Shown in pieces: positions 34,392 to 45,679 of a stretch of 64,000 nt of DNA (position 1 is its first letter; each line of letters begins with the position of its first letter). Origin of the DNA: Phaeosaccion multiseriatum (taxonomy: Eukaryota > Ochrophyta, other classes); contig OZ218952.1 in NCBI GenBank assembly GCA_965112735.1, forward strand, positions 1,054,001 to 1,118,000. The letters are read 5' to 3'. The notes under the pieces were generated by a model. It was not told the DNA's origin and made no database searches. It worked only from the letters and a program-made list of their open reading frames with translations. Made by a program: the position numbers and the translations under genes.

Positions 34392-34500
34392 GGTTGTGTG
34401 CCGGAGTGCGAGGTGATAATTCAGGCGTATACAACTGATGGTGAGACGCAACAGAGTTGTGTACGTATCTGATTGGGCCGTTGTACTCCGGCACACAGCC
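34392..34500. repeat. Imperfect inverted repeat (hairpin or degenerate MITE)
   Basis: The left arm 34392-34437 pairs with the right arm 34454-34500 across a 16-base loop. The outer 16 bases match best (GGTTGTGTGCCGGAGT against the complement of ACTCCGGCACACAGCC). The inner arms share GTATACAACT against AGTTGTGTACGTAT. Confidence 0.75.
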
Positions 34501-34800
34501 CACACAGCCCGCGCAATCATACCATTGCGGTGGGACTTTCCTTCAGCGGCGTAAGGGACCAAACTCAAGCGGCATACGGGATCCAACTGAGCAAGCAGCC
34601 CTACAAACCCCTTCTTTTTTCCCTTAGATACCCGTACTGTATTGTTTTCATTCTATTGTTATGATGACGCTTATTAGATACACATTTTTTTTTAGGATGA
34701 CGTTTCGCTTTCTTGTTCCTATTTTACTATTTTTTACATCGAGTCGAGCTATGTGTTTCCCCCTACCCTACTCTCCTGTACAAGCAAAGCTCCAATCCCC

Positions 34801-35727
34801 TCACTGGATGGTGATGGTCCTGGGCTTCATCTTGGGCACCGCGACGCTCAGAGCCTCCGGCCCTCCCTCACCCGCCTCTCCCTGCACGAAGGACGCGCTG
34901 ATGGCCCCCACGTCGGCGTCCTTGGCGAGCCTGAGGCGGCGCTCTCTGGACCTCACCGCCGCACCCTGCCCCTCCTCGCCCTCCTGCTGCTGCTGACGGT
35001 GGGTCGTCGTGATGACCAGAGTGGCGTTGTCCTCCTCAAGCTTGATGGTCACGTCCTCCTTCTCCAGCCCCTCCGGGAGGAACACCTTCGCCGCGTACCC
35101 CTCCTCCGTCGGCGTCGCGATGTCCACTTGCATCTCAGCGCGTTTGGCCTCGAGCACCTTCTGCAGCCGAGCCCGCTCCTTCTGCTGCACCTGCTCCTCC
35201 GTTAGCGGCTTGAGGTTGGGGGGAGGCGTCGTGGAGCTGCTTGTGGAGCTGCTCGCCAAGCCCCAGTCCTTCTCGAAGTCCCTGACGAGCCCGTCGAACA
35301 TGGTCGAAAAGGAGTCCTCGATCTCGAGGCGGGCCCTCTCCGCCTTCTCCGCCCTCTCCAAACGCTCCTTGATGACCTTCTCCCTCCTCTCCTCGGCCTC
35401 CTGCCGGGCGGCAGCTTGCTTCGCCGCCTCCACGCGAGCGGCGATCTGCCTGTTGGTATCGTCGATCTGCTGCTCCCTCTGCTGCAGCTGCTGCGTCAAG
35501 TCTGCCCTCTCCTCGCTGCTCATGGCGCCCCACCCGCCCACCTTGGGCAGCACCACCGTGAGCTTCCTGGCGCCGCCCTCCTCCTCCGACCACTCCGTGG
35601 ACAAGCTCTGCTCCCACTGCATCTTGGGCTCTGCGTCCGGCTCCTGTTGCTGCTCCTCGGAGACAGAGACAGCAGCGGGCCCCCCTCCCTTCTTCATAGT
35701 GCCGTGCCTTGCCTTACAAGAGAACAT
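34801..35727 (-). CDS. Hsp20/alpha-crystallin-domain protein with coiled coil
   Basis: Intronless frame of 308 residues. The first part is acidic and Gln-rich. Residues about 75-150 form a strong coiled coil rich in Glu, Arg and Ala. The C-terminal 110 residues look like an alpha-crystallin or CS-type beta-sandwich: KVFLPEGLEKEDVTIKLEED, then a basic RERRLRLAKDADVGAISASF block and a final LSVAVPKMKPRTITIQ strand, matching the usual spacing of small heat-shock proteins. The fusion to a long coiled coil is unusual for a small Hsp, so a co-chaperone or axonemal-assembly-type role is possible. The first Met at 35727 was used; a second Met lies ten codons in. The upstream MDP-1-like gene on the same strand may read into it. 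Confidence 0.75.
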   Translation of the reverse strand: MFSCKARHGTMKKGGGPAAVSVSEEQQQEPDAEPKMQWEQSLSTEWSEEEGGARKLTVVLPKVGGWGAMSSEERADLTQQLQQREQQIDDTNRQIAARVEAAKQAAARQEAEERREKVIKERLERAEKAERARLEIEDSFSTMFDGLVRDFEKDWGLASSSTSSSTTPPPNLKPLTEEQVQQKERARLQKVLEAKRAEMQVDIATPTEEGYAAKVFLPEGLEKEDVTIKLEEDNATLVITTTHRQQQQEGEEGQGAAVRSRERRLRLAKDADVGAISASFVQGEAGEGGPEALSVAVPKMKPRTITIQ

Positions 35728-35881
35728 ATCCTCCCTGGTATCGCGTATCGAGCGACTCTAGCAGTATACACCTCACCCCCCCCTACCCCCTGATCTCCTC
35801 GGCAGTCGTCAAAGAAGAGCCTATCCTCTCTCCCTCCACCTCCCCTGACCCCCGCACCCTCTCACTACCTGACACCCTCAC

Positions 35882-36483
35882 CAGTCGTCAAAGAAGAGCA
35901 TGTCCTCAAAGGCCACGCCCGTGTCTCTTTGCAGCCTTCGGAAGTGCTTCTTCTTGCAGCCCGGGTAGATTTGGTTCTCGTGAAAGATGTCCTTCATCAC
36001 CAAGCCGCTCTCTCCCAGCTGCGTCAAGGGGAGGGAGAAATACGTGACATGTAGCATGTTAAGTAGCAATAGGGAAGATAAACGAGAGAGAGAGAGAGAG
36101 ACGTACCATAAACCAACGGTTCTCGTCTGGGGAGTACGCCCCCACCCTACTCATCTCTCCCTCACCTCCATCAGGCCCAGGACTTGCGCCGCGGCCTCAA
36201 CGCAGTGCGTCCTTGAAGCAGTGGCAACCTTGGTCTGCGCCCACTTGGCTCCGCTGTGGAGCTCCAGCAGAATCTTCCTCATGCCCGGAAAGAGCGCAAT
36301 CTCGTGCCCTCGTCTGTCCACCACTCTCCCCAGACCCTCTTCCCCGCCGGCTGGACGTTCACTGCTGTAAGGCTCTCCCGCCATCTCGTCAAGGGCCGGG
36401 TACCAGCAGCAATCGTCCAGGTCGAACACCACCAACGCAGGGAGCTTGAGCTCCTCCCCCTTTTCCCGGCCAGTCATCGCCAA
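35882..36483 (-). CDS. MDP-1-like HAD phosphatase, 3' end unresolved
   Basis: Exon 1 (36166-36483) and exon 2 (35882-36018) give about 151 residues of a magnesium-dependent phosphatase-1-like HAD protein. Exon 1 has the nucleophile motif FDLDDCCWYP (first Asp of DxD), ELHSGAKWAQ and the ATASRTH motif II. Exon 2 has CKKKHFRRLQRDTG and MLFFDD, the metal-binding Asp pair. Family members continue for about 30-40 more residues, and I cannot find a convincing continuation. The GTGAGG donor follows at 35876-35881. The exon end is repeated 79 bases downstream (35803-35828), where a changed base creates an AG. Splicing there would duplicate LFFDD and run on to a stop near 35697. Splicing further down could join the Hsp20 frame. 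The start ATG is the first in frame. Confidence 0.72.
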
Positions 36484-36817
36484 GTGTGATCACCCTTGGT
36501 GTGATGCCCAAAAAAACTTGGTGAGCACGCGAAAAAATCCGCGAGCTCGTCAGCAGTTGGGAATTTGGATTTCAGTTGTTGTCCGATGACTAAAAATTTG
36601 AGATTTCTCGCTCCAAAAATACACGAGGCTACTCGCCCATTGTAGAAAAGAGACATTATTAAAGCCGAGAGAGGAAAGGTGGATGGGCTACTCGAAGCGC
36701 TCATAGAAGTGAGACACTGCTTCTAACAGCCGCTATTGCTCCTGCTCATCGCGGGAAAATCTGGGTGTCGCGCGGCCAGACGCTGGGGGCTCTCGGACCT
36801 TAAGCGACCTCAGCGTC
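36484..36817. promoter_or_regulatory. Divergent 5' region of MDP-1-like and PH-like genes
   Basis: 334 bases between two start codons on opposite strands. No coding sequence or clear core-promoter element was seen. It contains relatively A/T-rich sequence near 36570-36670, unlike the GC-rich genes around it. Confidence 0.4.
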
Positions 36818-38674
36818 ATGCCAAACACTATAATGCAAGCTTTGCGGGGATCCAAGAAGACTACGAAGAGCATGGACAACACGGTACCCGCCGACGGGGA
36901 AGGGGAGGAGGATACGTCCGTCGCGCAGGCGTCCATGGCGCCCATGCTGTGCACCACCCCGCCCCCGTCTATATCTCGGATGGTTTGGCAGAACGAGCAA
37001 CAGCAGCGGGAGGAAAAGCAGCAGCAGCAGCAGGAGCAGCAGTTGCTGCAGAGGAAGCTGACGTCGCCTGTGTACGGCGATATTCCCAGGAGCAGGAGCA
37101 GCAGAGAAAGCGTTTGGAGATTGAGGCACATCTATGAGAAGGAGTTGGGGGTACCACGAGAGGAGGAGGAGGCCGAGGCGGAGATGGCAAGGACGCAAGA
37201 CAGGTTGGTAATGAAGCTCCCTAATCATGGGAGATTTCACAGCACCAGCGGAGTGATGGGTAATCGCGCTGCCTTGAACCGGGCCCAGTACCCGGAGGTG
37301 GCAAAGCAGCTTTCTGAGGAAGGTCGTTTGCAAGGGCCGCCGCCTTTCTTTCGGATAGGAGTAGACCATGTCCCGCAGGCGGAGCTGCCACCGCCGCCTC
37401 GAACGTCAGCACCTAGAGCACCGGCAGCGGTGCGCAGAGCACCCTTGGCAGACTCTGCAGGACTGGCTCCGGGGGTGACGCACCGAGGGTGTGGGGTACG
37501 AGAGCTTGTCAGGCCAACATACCTGGCCGCCAGACCGTTCGGACTGTTGCCTCCAACGACGGTGCACGCTGTTCCAATCAATAGTAGCACCGTCGTCGAA
37601 AGCAGCAGCACCCGCGATGGCAGCATGGCCGGCAACGGCAGTCACATGGGCAGCGGCAGCAGCATGGGCAGCAGCGGCAATACGAAGAAGGCTGGAGTAT
37701 CGGCAGCTGACACCGAGCAGGTGGGGTGGGAAGGGGCTTCAGTGATACCCGCCATGGGAGGAGCAGAGCCAGTAGCCCCACCATCCCTGAGTGCAGCGGT
37801 GGTAAGTGGGCAAGCAGCCGAGGAGGACGGAGTGGTGGTGCCAAGTGCAAGCGGCGAGTGGACCGCCAAATCGTCAGAGATTCTCCCTCTCCCAACAATG
37901 GAGGACGGGCAGGGGGGAAGGCGTACGCCCGCCGACGTCGGGCAGTACGGTTTCCTTGAGATGCCCTTGGCGCCATTAGCGGGCGCTCCGAACGCTGCGA
38001 AGCCTCGCTCCTCCTCCGCGGCACTTAATTTGGTGCCTGGCGTTCCGGGCGGGAAAGGTTCTGGCTTTGTGGGTGCGGCAGGAGGGAAACCCGCGTCCCG
38101 GCGTCGCTCCGAGAGCTTTGAGTCGTTTACCATGGGCCTCAAGCCGCTTGAAATCTATCGCGAGAGGGAGCGAAGCCGAGAGCGAGCAAGGAGCGGCGCG
38201 CGGTCCCGGACCGGTACCAGAGACTACGTGCCTGACATTCTCCTCATGGGAGGGCTCTTGGAGGAACATGAGGGGCAAGAGGACAGCAACAATGAAGAGG
38301 AGGAGGGCCTCGGCCTCCGTCACGACTCTACGGCAGCGGCTGCTGCGACGGCTGCTGCTACTGCCTCTGCTGCGGCTGTTTATGACATGCTTCTTGCCGG
38401 GGTGGAGGAAGAGGAGGCAAACGTGAGATATAGCCTCAGCACCCCCGGGGACGGCGGCGAGGGCGTTGGAGACAGGGAGGAAGAGAAGGACGCCATGGAC
38501 AGCAGGCTCTCCTTCACCAACTCTCTGTTGTCCCCTGGCGCCTCGGACTGCTCCATGTCCAAGGCCGACACTGTGGCTGACCCCGCCAACGCCAACACCA
38601 ACGGAAATCATGTGCTGCAGCAGCAACCGCAGCATGTGCCCGGCCTGAGCAGCCTGGCCAACGAGAATACGAGT

Positions 38675-38756
<82 letters not shown>

Positions 38757-40038
38757 CCAACAACACCAACAACAATCACATCAACTCCAACAACAAGCGA
38801 GCGCGGGGGCTGACGAGCATTCGACGGCGGCCGACGGGAGGCGTGAGCCGCGAAGACTGGGCCCTGGGAGTGCTCAAGAATGGCCTGCGGGGGTGGAGGT
38901 TCTTTCAGTCGTGGCACGGCATTCCTTGCACGCGCTCAGAGAAGGTCGTCTTCTACACCGTGGAGAGGGTACGTGTGTATGTGTGTGTGTGTGGGGGGGG
39001 GGGGGGAGGTGGGGGTGGGAGTGGTGGGCGAATTTATTGTCGTTTGTGTGTGCGTGCGTTGGGAGTTTCACTGTGTCTCGCTCCTGGCACTTGTCCATAT
39101 ACCCATACTACACGAGGCAAACCGAAATGATGAGGGAAACAACCGAACCATGTCACCCTCGGTGTATCTGTCTGTCTCACGCTGCTTTGCTTCCTTTCGC
39201 GTCTGTGCCTTGCCTCTTCCCCGACCTCCCCTCAACAATGTTGAATCGTACGCTCCCGAAACAATCACGCAATTCACAGTATTGCGACGACGTGGATTGC
39301 GTCATGCATGGGCAGATCATCCGACTTCTCTCGTACAGACACGTCAAGGAGAAGGGGGGGTGGTCCAACAAGAGCAAGGGCAAGGGCAAAGGAGGCAAGG
39401 CGGGGGGGGGGGCGGGGGTGAAGGGCGGACTCGGCAGCAATAGAGGGGGAGGGGGCGGAGCACCGGGCGGTGTTGCGTCAGGATCAGGAAGGACGACGGC
39501 AAAGATTCTTCCCTTCTACGAGCTGCAGAATGTGTCTTCTTCTGACGGCTCGTCCACCGAGCAGCAGCTGCTGTCGCAGGCTGGCACTCGCTATGACTGG
39601 GGTGTGGGGGACAACGAGGACGATATTCGAAGCTATCGCAGCGACAAGGGGTCCACGGTTGCGCCCTCCGCAACATTTTCCTCGTCAGGAGGACGGAGCG
39701 CAGGAGGTGGAGGAGGAGGGAGAGGACCAATAGCAGGAGAAGGAGGAGGATCAGGAGGAGGAGGATCAGGAGCAGGAGGAGGAGGAGGAGGAGGAGGTGT
39801 GGTGGGAGGGAGCAGTACCGTACGGCGCTCAACAGGGCAGCAGCCGGTCCTCCAGCTCACATTTGCAGATGAGACTATTTTCTTGAAGCTGGCGAGTGAG
39901 AGCGAGCATGACGAGTTCGTGTTGGCCGTTGCAGCGCTGCGCTCCAGCGGGTCCTGGGCATGCCCCGAGAGGGAGTACGAGCTGGATTTGTTCCGACCCA
40001 ACTTGATGGACCACCAGTACCGTATATTGGCGTTGTGA
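36818..40038 (+). CDS. Low-complexity protein with poly-Asn tract and PH-like C-terminus
   Basis: Two exons (36818-38968, 39280-40038), phase 0, give 969 residues. I do not recognise the whole protein. The first 600 residues are disordered, with Gln, Pro, Ser and Ala runs and an Arg/Glu segment (YRERERSRERARSG). A poly-Asn tract of about 27 residues, coded by AAC repeats, lies at about residues 618-646. A compact conserved-looking block spans the intron (DWALGVLKNGLRGWRFFQSWHG through YCDDVDCVMHGQIIRLLSYR). After a Gly-rich linker the C-terminus LQLTFADETIFLKL, SEHDEFVLAVAALR looks like the last strands and helix of a PH-type domain. Membrane-lipid or adaptor binding is inferred weakly from this. 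Exon 2 uses the acceptor ATTCACAG at 39272-39279. Confidence 0.72.
38672..38775. repeat. (AAC)n coding microsatellite
   Basis: Almost pure AAC trinucleotide run coding for poly-Asn, ending in ACC and CAC interruptions. Confidence 0.95.
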
Positions 40039-40698
40039 AGGTACGGTGGTGGTACGATATATAAAGGGAGGGAAGCTTCAGTTTCAGTTCATTGATTTCG
40101 AAGCGGGTCAATGTGTCGAGAATTGTATCATGGAGTATAGAGGAGGGGGAGATTCGATGAAGGGAGGGGAGCTTCAGTTTTAGTGGATTGATTTCCAAGT
40201 GGGTCATGGAGTGTAGGGTCACAGGGTTCACAAGAACGAGCGTTTTAGTTGTGCAGGCAGATAGATATAGGGTATGCGACTTGGGCCCTCCCCCTCTCTC
40301 AGGAAGGGAGAGAGGGAGGGAGGTGGCTGCCCGCACGTGTGCGCCCTTCCCTGGCCAGGGTCGCTGTTGTTTGCCCGTTCGGTTGGTTTCATTGCCCCAC
40401 AGAGGATAACAAGTGTAATCCTCCTTCTTCACCACCATGTCGTTGTTACAGATGTGGTGGTCAGTCCTTTGCAGTGTGCAGTATTTAGTATTACAGTCGA
40501 CAGAGATGGACGACTGACTGCACTGTTCCCTTCGTCGTTGCCGTGCCTTGCGCTTTGGCTTACGATGAAGTACTTTTTAACTTTGACTTACGGTTAGTAC
40601 AGTACAAATATGGGGGAAAAACATATATACACACCCTGTATTATTGCAAGGCGCCACACTCAAACAATCATATGATCCTATGTGAGTAAATGAGTCTC
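40039..40698. other. Convergent intergenic region between PH-like and Kelch genes
   Basis: 660 bases with no supported gene. It contains a duplicated block: GAAGCTTCAGTTTCAGTTCATTGATTTC at 40071-40098 and GAGCTTCAGTTTTAGTGGATTGATTTC at 40168-40194, each next to a GGGAGGG and CGATGAAGG- or TATAAAGG-type sequence. This is a degraded tandem duplication of about 95 bases. Confidence 0.5.
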
Positions 40699-42179
40699 TC
40701 ATTGGATGGCCGTGCGGGCAATGGTACCGACCTCTCCCCTCCCCCCCTCGGCCCTGGCTGCATTGCTGGTATATGTGGCTTGCCAGAGGTCGTTGAGCAG
40801 CCGGTCGTCAGTGCCTCCAAAGTAGCCCGCGAACCCCCCAAACAGGAGAGCAGCAGCAGGAGTAGCAGTTGGTGATACAGTAGCAGTCTGTGTCTCAATC
40901 TGCCGCAAAACAACCCCACTGCTCCGCCCACACGGCTTCTTCTTCTTCTTCTTCTTCGCAGCAGCAGCAGCAGCAGCACCACCCCCTTCCCCATCCTCTT
41001 CTCCTTCTCCCTTCCCTGGGTGGTGGTGGAGATGGTGAGGAGCTCCTGAAACCGCAGCGTTATCATCACCATCCCGAGTCCAGAGCTCCGTACGCAGGTC
41101 AAAGGTCCATGCATCTTCGTAGAAGGGGTCCGTAGGGCCCGTGCCATCCTGAGAGAGAGGAGAGAGAGAGGGGGGGCGGTGAGGCGTTTCAGGTGGGAGA
41201 GAGAGAGGGGGGGCGAGAGAGAAAGAGAAAGGGTGGGCGAGTCAAAAGTGTGTGAGGGTGATACGGTTGTCCCAGTTGCCGGGGGTTGGTTTGTGAGAGA
41301 GAGCAGGCAGGAAAGCATTATCCATAGCGTAGATGGAGAGCTACGGTGCGAGCCTCCTATATATGGACTTCCTCCCGTCCTTTCCTTCCCTTCTCTTTCC
41401 TTCCTTGCCCTGGCTCCCCCCCCCCCTCCCTGTCCTTCCCTTTGCCCGCTGTTGCTTGCTTGCTTGGCTTGGCTTTACTTTGCTTTACCTGACCACCGAA
41501 TATTGTGAATCGGGTGGGCTCCTTCGCGTCGTACAGCACCGCCGCGCCATGCCGCGAGGGTGGAAACGAGCCTGCTCGTCCTTCTCCTTGTCCTGCTGCT
41601 GCTGGTACTACTTGTTCCCAGGCAATCCGTACCACTCTCTCGGAAGCCGCAGACCCCCTCCCCGAATATGGTGGCATCCTGCCCTCCTCATTCTCCTCCT
41701 CCTCCTTCTCGGGGCCCTGGGAGAGGGTGAGGGTTGCTTTCCAGGTGGTAGCCTGGTCCTCGCCCATAGCATTAGACCCTCCATATACCAGCATGCCCAG
41801 CTCCTCGCGTCCTCCCCCACCCCCGTCCTCCCCCTCATCCGCCTCATGCCCCTCTCCTCTTCCTTCTCCTCCGCTCCCCCCCCCACTCCTCCTCTTGTGG
41901 TGACCCTCCTCCTCTTCCTTGGTGGACACCAGACGGAAGGGGGCCGCCGCGTGGTTTGCAAGCCCCGGGGGGGCTGCACCCAGGGGGACCGCAGGGTCAA
42001 GGTGAGGGTTTCCACCGCCTACACTGTCTACCACCACCTTCTGCCAACAGACCGCCGCTCTCGCCCCGCTGGTATCCCCCTTCTCGTCCCCTGTTGTTGC
42101 TGTTGTTGTTGCTAGGTGAAGGCTTGCCACGTCAAGCGCCCACGTGTCGGATAGAACGCCTTCTCCGGCCGCATGTACA

Positions 42180-42231
<52 letters not shown>

Positions 42232-43580
42232 TGTCATGCGTGTATGCCCATTGGATCGAAGCAGTGGAAGCGGAGCAGCAGGAGGAGGGGGATAGAAAGA
42301 GAAGGGGGGCGATAAATTATGGAGAGAAGGCTTTCCGAAGAGCAAGCATAGAACAAGAGGGCAAAAGGGCAGGCACACCGCAGCAGCAGTGACGTTCCTC
42401 CACGCCGATGGCCGAAGAAAGGTCATCCTTCCAAGCAAAGCCCACGGGTCACGAGGCAGAGTATGAAATGCTCATGACGTAACGGTGGGGAAGGGGTAAG
42501 GGGGGACACGAGGGACGAAACGGAACGGAACGGTTTCGACAGAGGAAAGGCACAGCAACCCTGACATTACCCCCAAGTATACCTAAATACGCAGAAGGAT
42601 GGAGAGGGAGGAAGGGAGGGAGGGAGCGAGAGAGAGAGGCCTGTAGCCTGTGTACCTGCCTACCTGTGATTCCTAAGCCTCCATGCACCACGAGCCAGCC
42701 CTGGACGAGGATGCCGGTGTGCCCCGAGCGCGGAGGCGGGGCGACCTCTTGGAGGACCTCCTCCCACTCCCCTGCGGCTTTGTCGAACAGCCAGAGGTCC
42801 CCTTCGGAGCCACGCAGCGGAGCAAGAAGCACACGAGAAGAGACGTGTCATAAAGAAGCAACACGGGCAGGAAGCAGTAACGTAGGATGGAGTCTTGCGT
42901 GGCAGCAGTGGAAGCAACGGTGTAAAGTCAGGGTTTACACCTTACCGAGGGGACCAGCGAGGGAGCTCATCCCGCCAAAGAGCAGCGCTCCGACCCCGGC
43001 TACGGCATTCACTGAAGCCCCGAAGCGAGCTTTGGGTACAAGGGAAGGGGAGAGATGCTCCCACTCGAGAGAAGGAGATAAGCTATACCTGAGGAATAGG
43101 AAGGGGGGGGGGAGGGCAATTAGGGGGGGGGGGGGGAATACCCCGGTAGGGCGAGGACTGGGCTGCGGCAGGCCAACTCCGTGGGGGCCTTTTGAATAAA
43201 TACTTACGTGTCCGATAGAGTGTGCCAGCAGCACGACGAGCTACAGCCTCCAAACATGAGCTAAGACGACGAGAGAGAGGCAGAGCGAGAGAGAGGGAGA
43301 AGGGCACAGGGGGGCAGGGTAGAAGAGGAAGCCAGACGGGATGAGAGGGAAGCGAGAGAGTGTGTGTTCACCACCGTATGTGACTCACCATGCTCCCATC
43401 TTCCAAGAGGCAGCCTGCCATGCCTAGCAACGGCGGAGGGACGTCTCCTGCAGGGGCAACTTGCTTCCAACTGAGCGCATCTGCAGCAGCACTGCCTCTG
43501 AGCTGGAGGAGGAGAAGCAGTGGTAGCAGCCGCTGAGGAGCAGCCTCACCTCGCCGGCGCCGCCGTGACATGCTGCTCAT
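40699..43580 (-). CDS. Kelch-repeat protein with signal peptide
   Basis: Six exons on the minus strand (43389-43580, 43208-43260, 42946-43088, 42664-42801, 41489 to about 42162, 40699-41148) give about 549 residues. The exon 5 acceptor could be 3 bases further in. After a basic start, a hydrophobic Leu-rich segment ending GSAAADA looks like a signal peptide or membrane anchor. Kelch blades are then visible as LMFGG, LLFGG, GDLWLFDKAAGEWEEV, PPPRSGHTGILV, VVHGG, LSDTWALDVASL, SRHGAAVLYDA, FTIFGGQ, DAWTFDL and LLFGGFAGYFGG...LNDLWQATY, consistent with one beta-propeller. Low-complexity inserts (poly-Glu, poly-Gly, poly-Ala/Lys) interrupt the blades. The partner or substrate is unknown. A secretory or endomembrane location is inferred from the N-terminus. 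Confidence 0.8.
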
Positions 43581-43823
43581 CCACGCCCCCTTTGGAAAGA
43601 AGAATATGGAGTGGGTTGAGAAAAGGAGCCTCAGGAGCAGGAAGACACTACCAACCGCAGCTGTAGCACGATCGTAGCACCACCAGCGAGTAGCCTCGAG
43701 CGCTGTATAAAAGGAGAATGTGAAAAGGGGATAAAAGTAAGAGAAGAACGTCGGGTTTCCATCCCGGCGTATTTCACCCCAAGCGCGAGATCAACATACC
43801 AAACGACAAGGCCAGACAAGGCC
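43581..43823. promoter_or_regulatory. Shared divergent 5' region of Kelch and ING genes
   Basis: 243 bases separate the two start codons. No coding sequence is seen. A GCTGTATAAAAGG string at 43701-43713 could be a TATA-type element on the plus strand, about 110 bases before the ING start codon. Confidence 0.45.
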
Positions 43824-45632
43824 ATGCCTCGGAAGAGTACAGCCAGTAGCAGTAGCAGGAAGGCCGAAAAGGAGGAAGCAGCGGCTGCTGCGGCGCTGTC
43901 TCCCCTGGTGTTGTCGCTGCTGCACCATGGTGATGGCATTGAAGCGCTCTTGCAGCTTTGCTCCAAGCTGCCCTCAGAGGTAAACAACTCCTCCCCCCTC
44001 GTTCGCGCCTATACACACGTGCCCGAGCATATGATCTCATTCGTCTTGCTTGTGCTGCTGCGCTGTTGCTCTTGCGCACTTGGACTAATACACGTTGATC
44101 CCAATCCCAGGTCGGCGACAACTATCGCGAGTTGCGATACCTGGACTCGCAGTCGCAAGCTTTGATACGTGACCTGCACAACGTCCAGAGCGAAGTCCTG
44201 GACAGTGCAAAGAGGGGATTTTGGGAGGTGCGTCTTCCAAGTGGGGAGAGAGGAGGACAGGAGCAAGGCCTGTGCTTTTTGAAGCACTCTTTCCTCTCTC
44301 TCTCTTACCGCTGCCACTGATGACTGCGAATCGCTCCGCTCGTCATGAACAACCAGAACCTTTTACTACCCATCCGCCCGTCCCATGCTGTCCGTTATTT
44401 GCCCCTCCTTAAATCCCAATCCTGCGACCACTTTATAATAGCCTGCCAAGCTAACGGTCCCCCCATTCCCACAGTCACGGCCCATAGTTACTAGTCCCCC
44501 CTTCCTTTAGGAGGAGGGTCTGCTCACCACCCCCCACCTCCCCCCCACACGACTACCGCAGGCCCTGATTCCCGGCGACCTTGATAACCTCGTCCTTCCT
44601 CAGCTAATGGAGGCTGTCCACCTCAAGCGGGAGGAGATTGAGCACAAGTTGGCAGAGAAGGTACGAACGAACACTCCAATCTTTCACCGACCATCCACCC
44701 TCCCTGGGTGTATGAGTCTGAGTGTGTGTGTATGGGTGTGGGTGTGCGGGGTTGCTCATCGTACTTCAGGTATCGCTGTCACCTCCACTAGTTTCGAAGT
44801 CTCTTCAGTTACCATACTCCGAGCTCATGAGCTGTAATTAATATACACCTCCTCCCTCCCTCCATCTCATGTCCTTCCCTCACCCCCCTCCCACACCCAC
44901 ACTTGTCCTATACCGCTCTCCCACCCCCGCTTCCTTCCATTGCCATACATGTGTATCCGGTACTCCGTCGGCATCATCTTTATGTCTCTGTCACCATCCA
45001 CGATCCCCCCACTGCCATCCTCCTTAAGGTGTCCATTCCGGTGAAGGCCTACGACGCTGTGGACCAATGCATCATCTCCATCGACGAGTGCAAGGCCCGC
45101 TGGGAGAAGGACATTTTGCAGCGCACAGGGGAGGCGCCCCTCCCCCCCATCACCGCTCCGCCCCCGCCCCCCGCAGCAGTCAGGACCAGTAAAAGGTGTG
45201 TGTGCGCGTGTGCGTGTGCATGCCTGTGTCTCTGTCTGTTTGTCTCTGTGTGTGTGCGTGTGTGGCTGTGCCGAGGCCGTGGGGGATGGGGGCAGCGAGC
45301 CCGCCCGTTGCCTCGCAGTAGAGAGCGCTCTCTAGAGAGCGCAACTACCCGTCCGATTCAGTTTCAGTTTGTGGTGCTCGTGTGCTGCTTTTTTGGACTT
45401 GGCCGTGGGACGTAGGGGTGCTTGCCGTTTCAGAAGTGTCGAAGGGTCGGGAAAGTGTTAAGACTGGCAGCAGGCAGCAGGATGAGATGTCAGGACTGGC
45501 ATGCAGCATGATGACATGGTGGTCTTTGTCTTAGCAGACGGGGCTCGCTTCCAAGCCCCGCATCACACCTCATCCTCCCTTCCCTCCCGTACGTGGTGCT
45601 GTCTCCCTCCCTCCCTCTTGCTACTACTACTT

Positions 45633-45679
<47 letters not shown>

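Larger units (their letters stand above)
33656..34800. other. Convergent intergenic region between COX10 and the Hsp20 gene
   Basis: About 1.1 kb without a supported gene. Notable parts are two copies of CAGTTGGTGATACA (33973 and 33995), a GACAGAGGA purine array (34225-34280), a GATTC tandem (34316-34332), a C-homopolymer (34348-34361), and a long imperfect inverted repeat at 34392-34500. Confidence 0.55.

Noticed and set aside
37976-38917. 313-residue antisense frame with a poly-Val stretch
   Set aside because: The poly-Val is the reverse of the AAC run in the PH-like gene. No independent evidence of coding.
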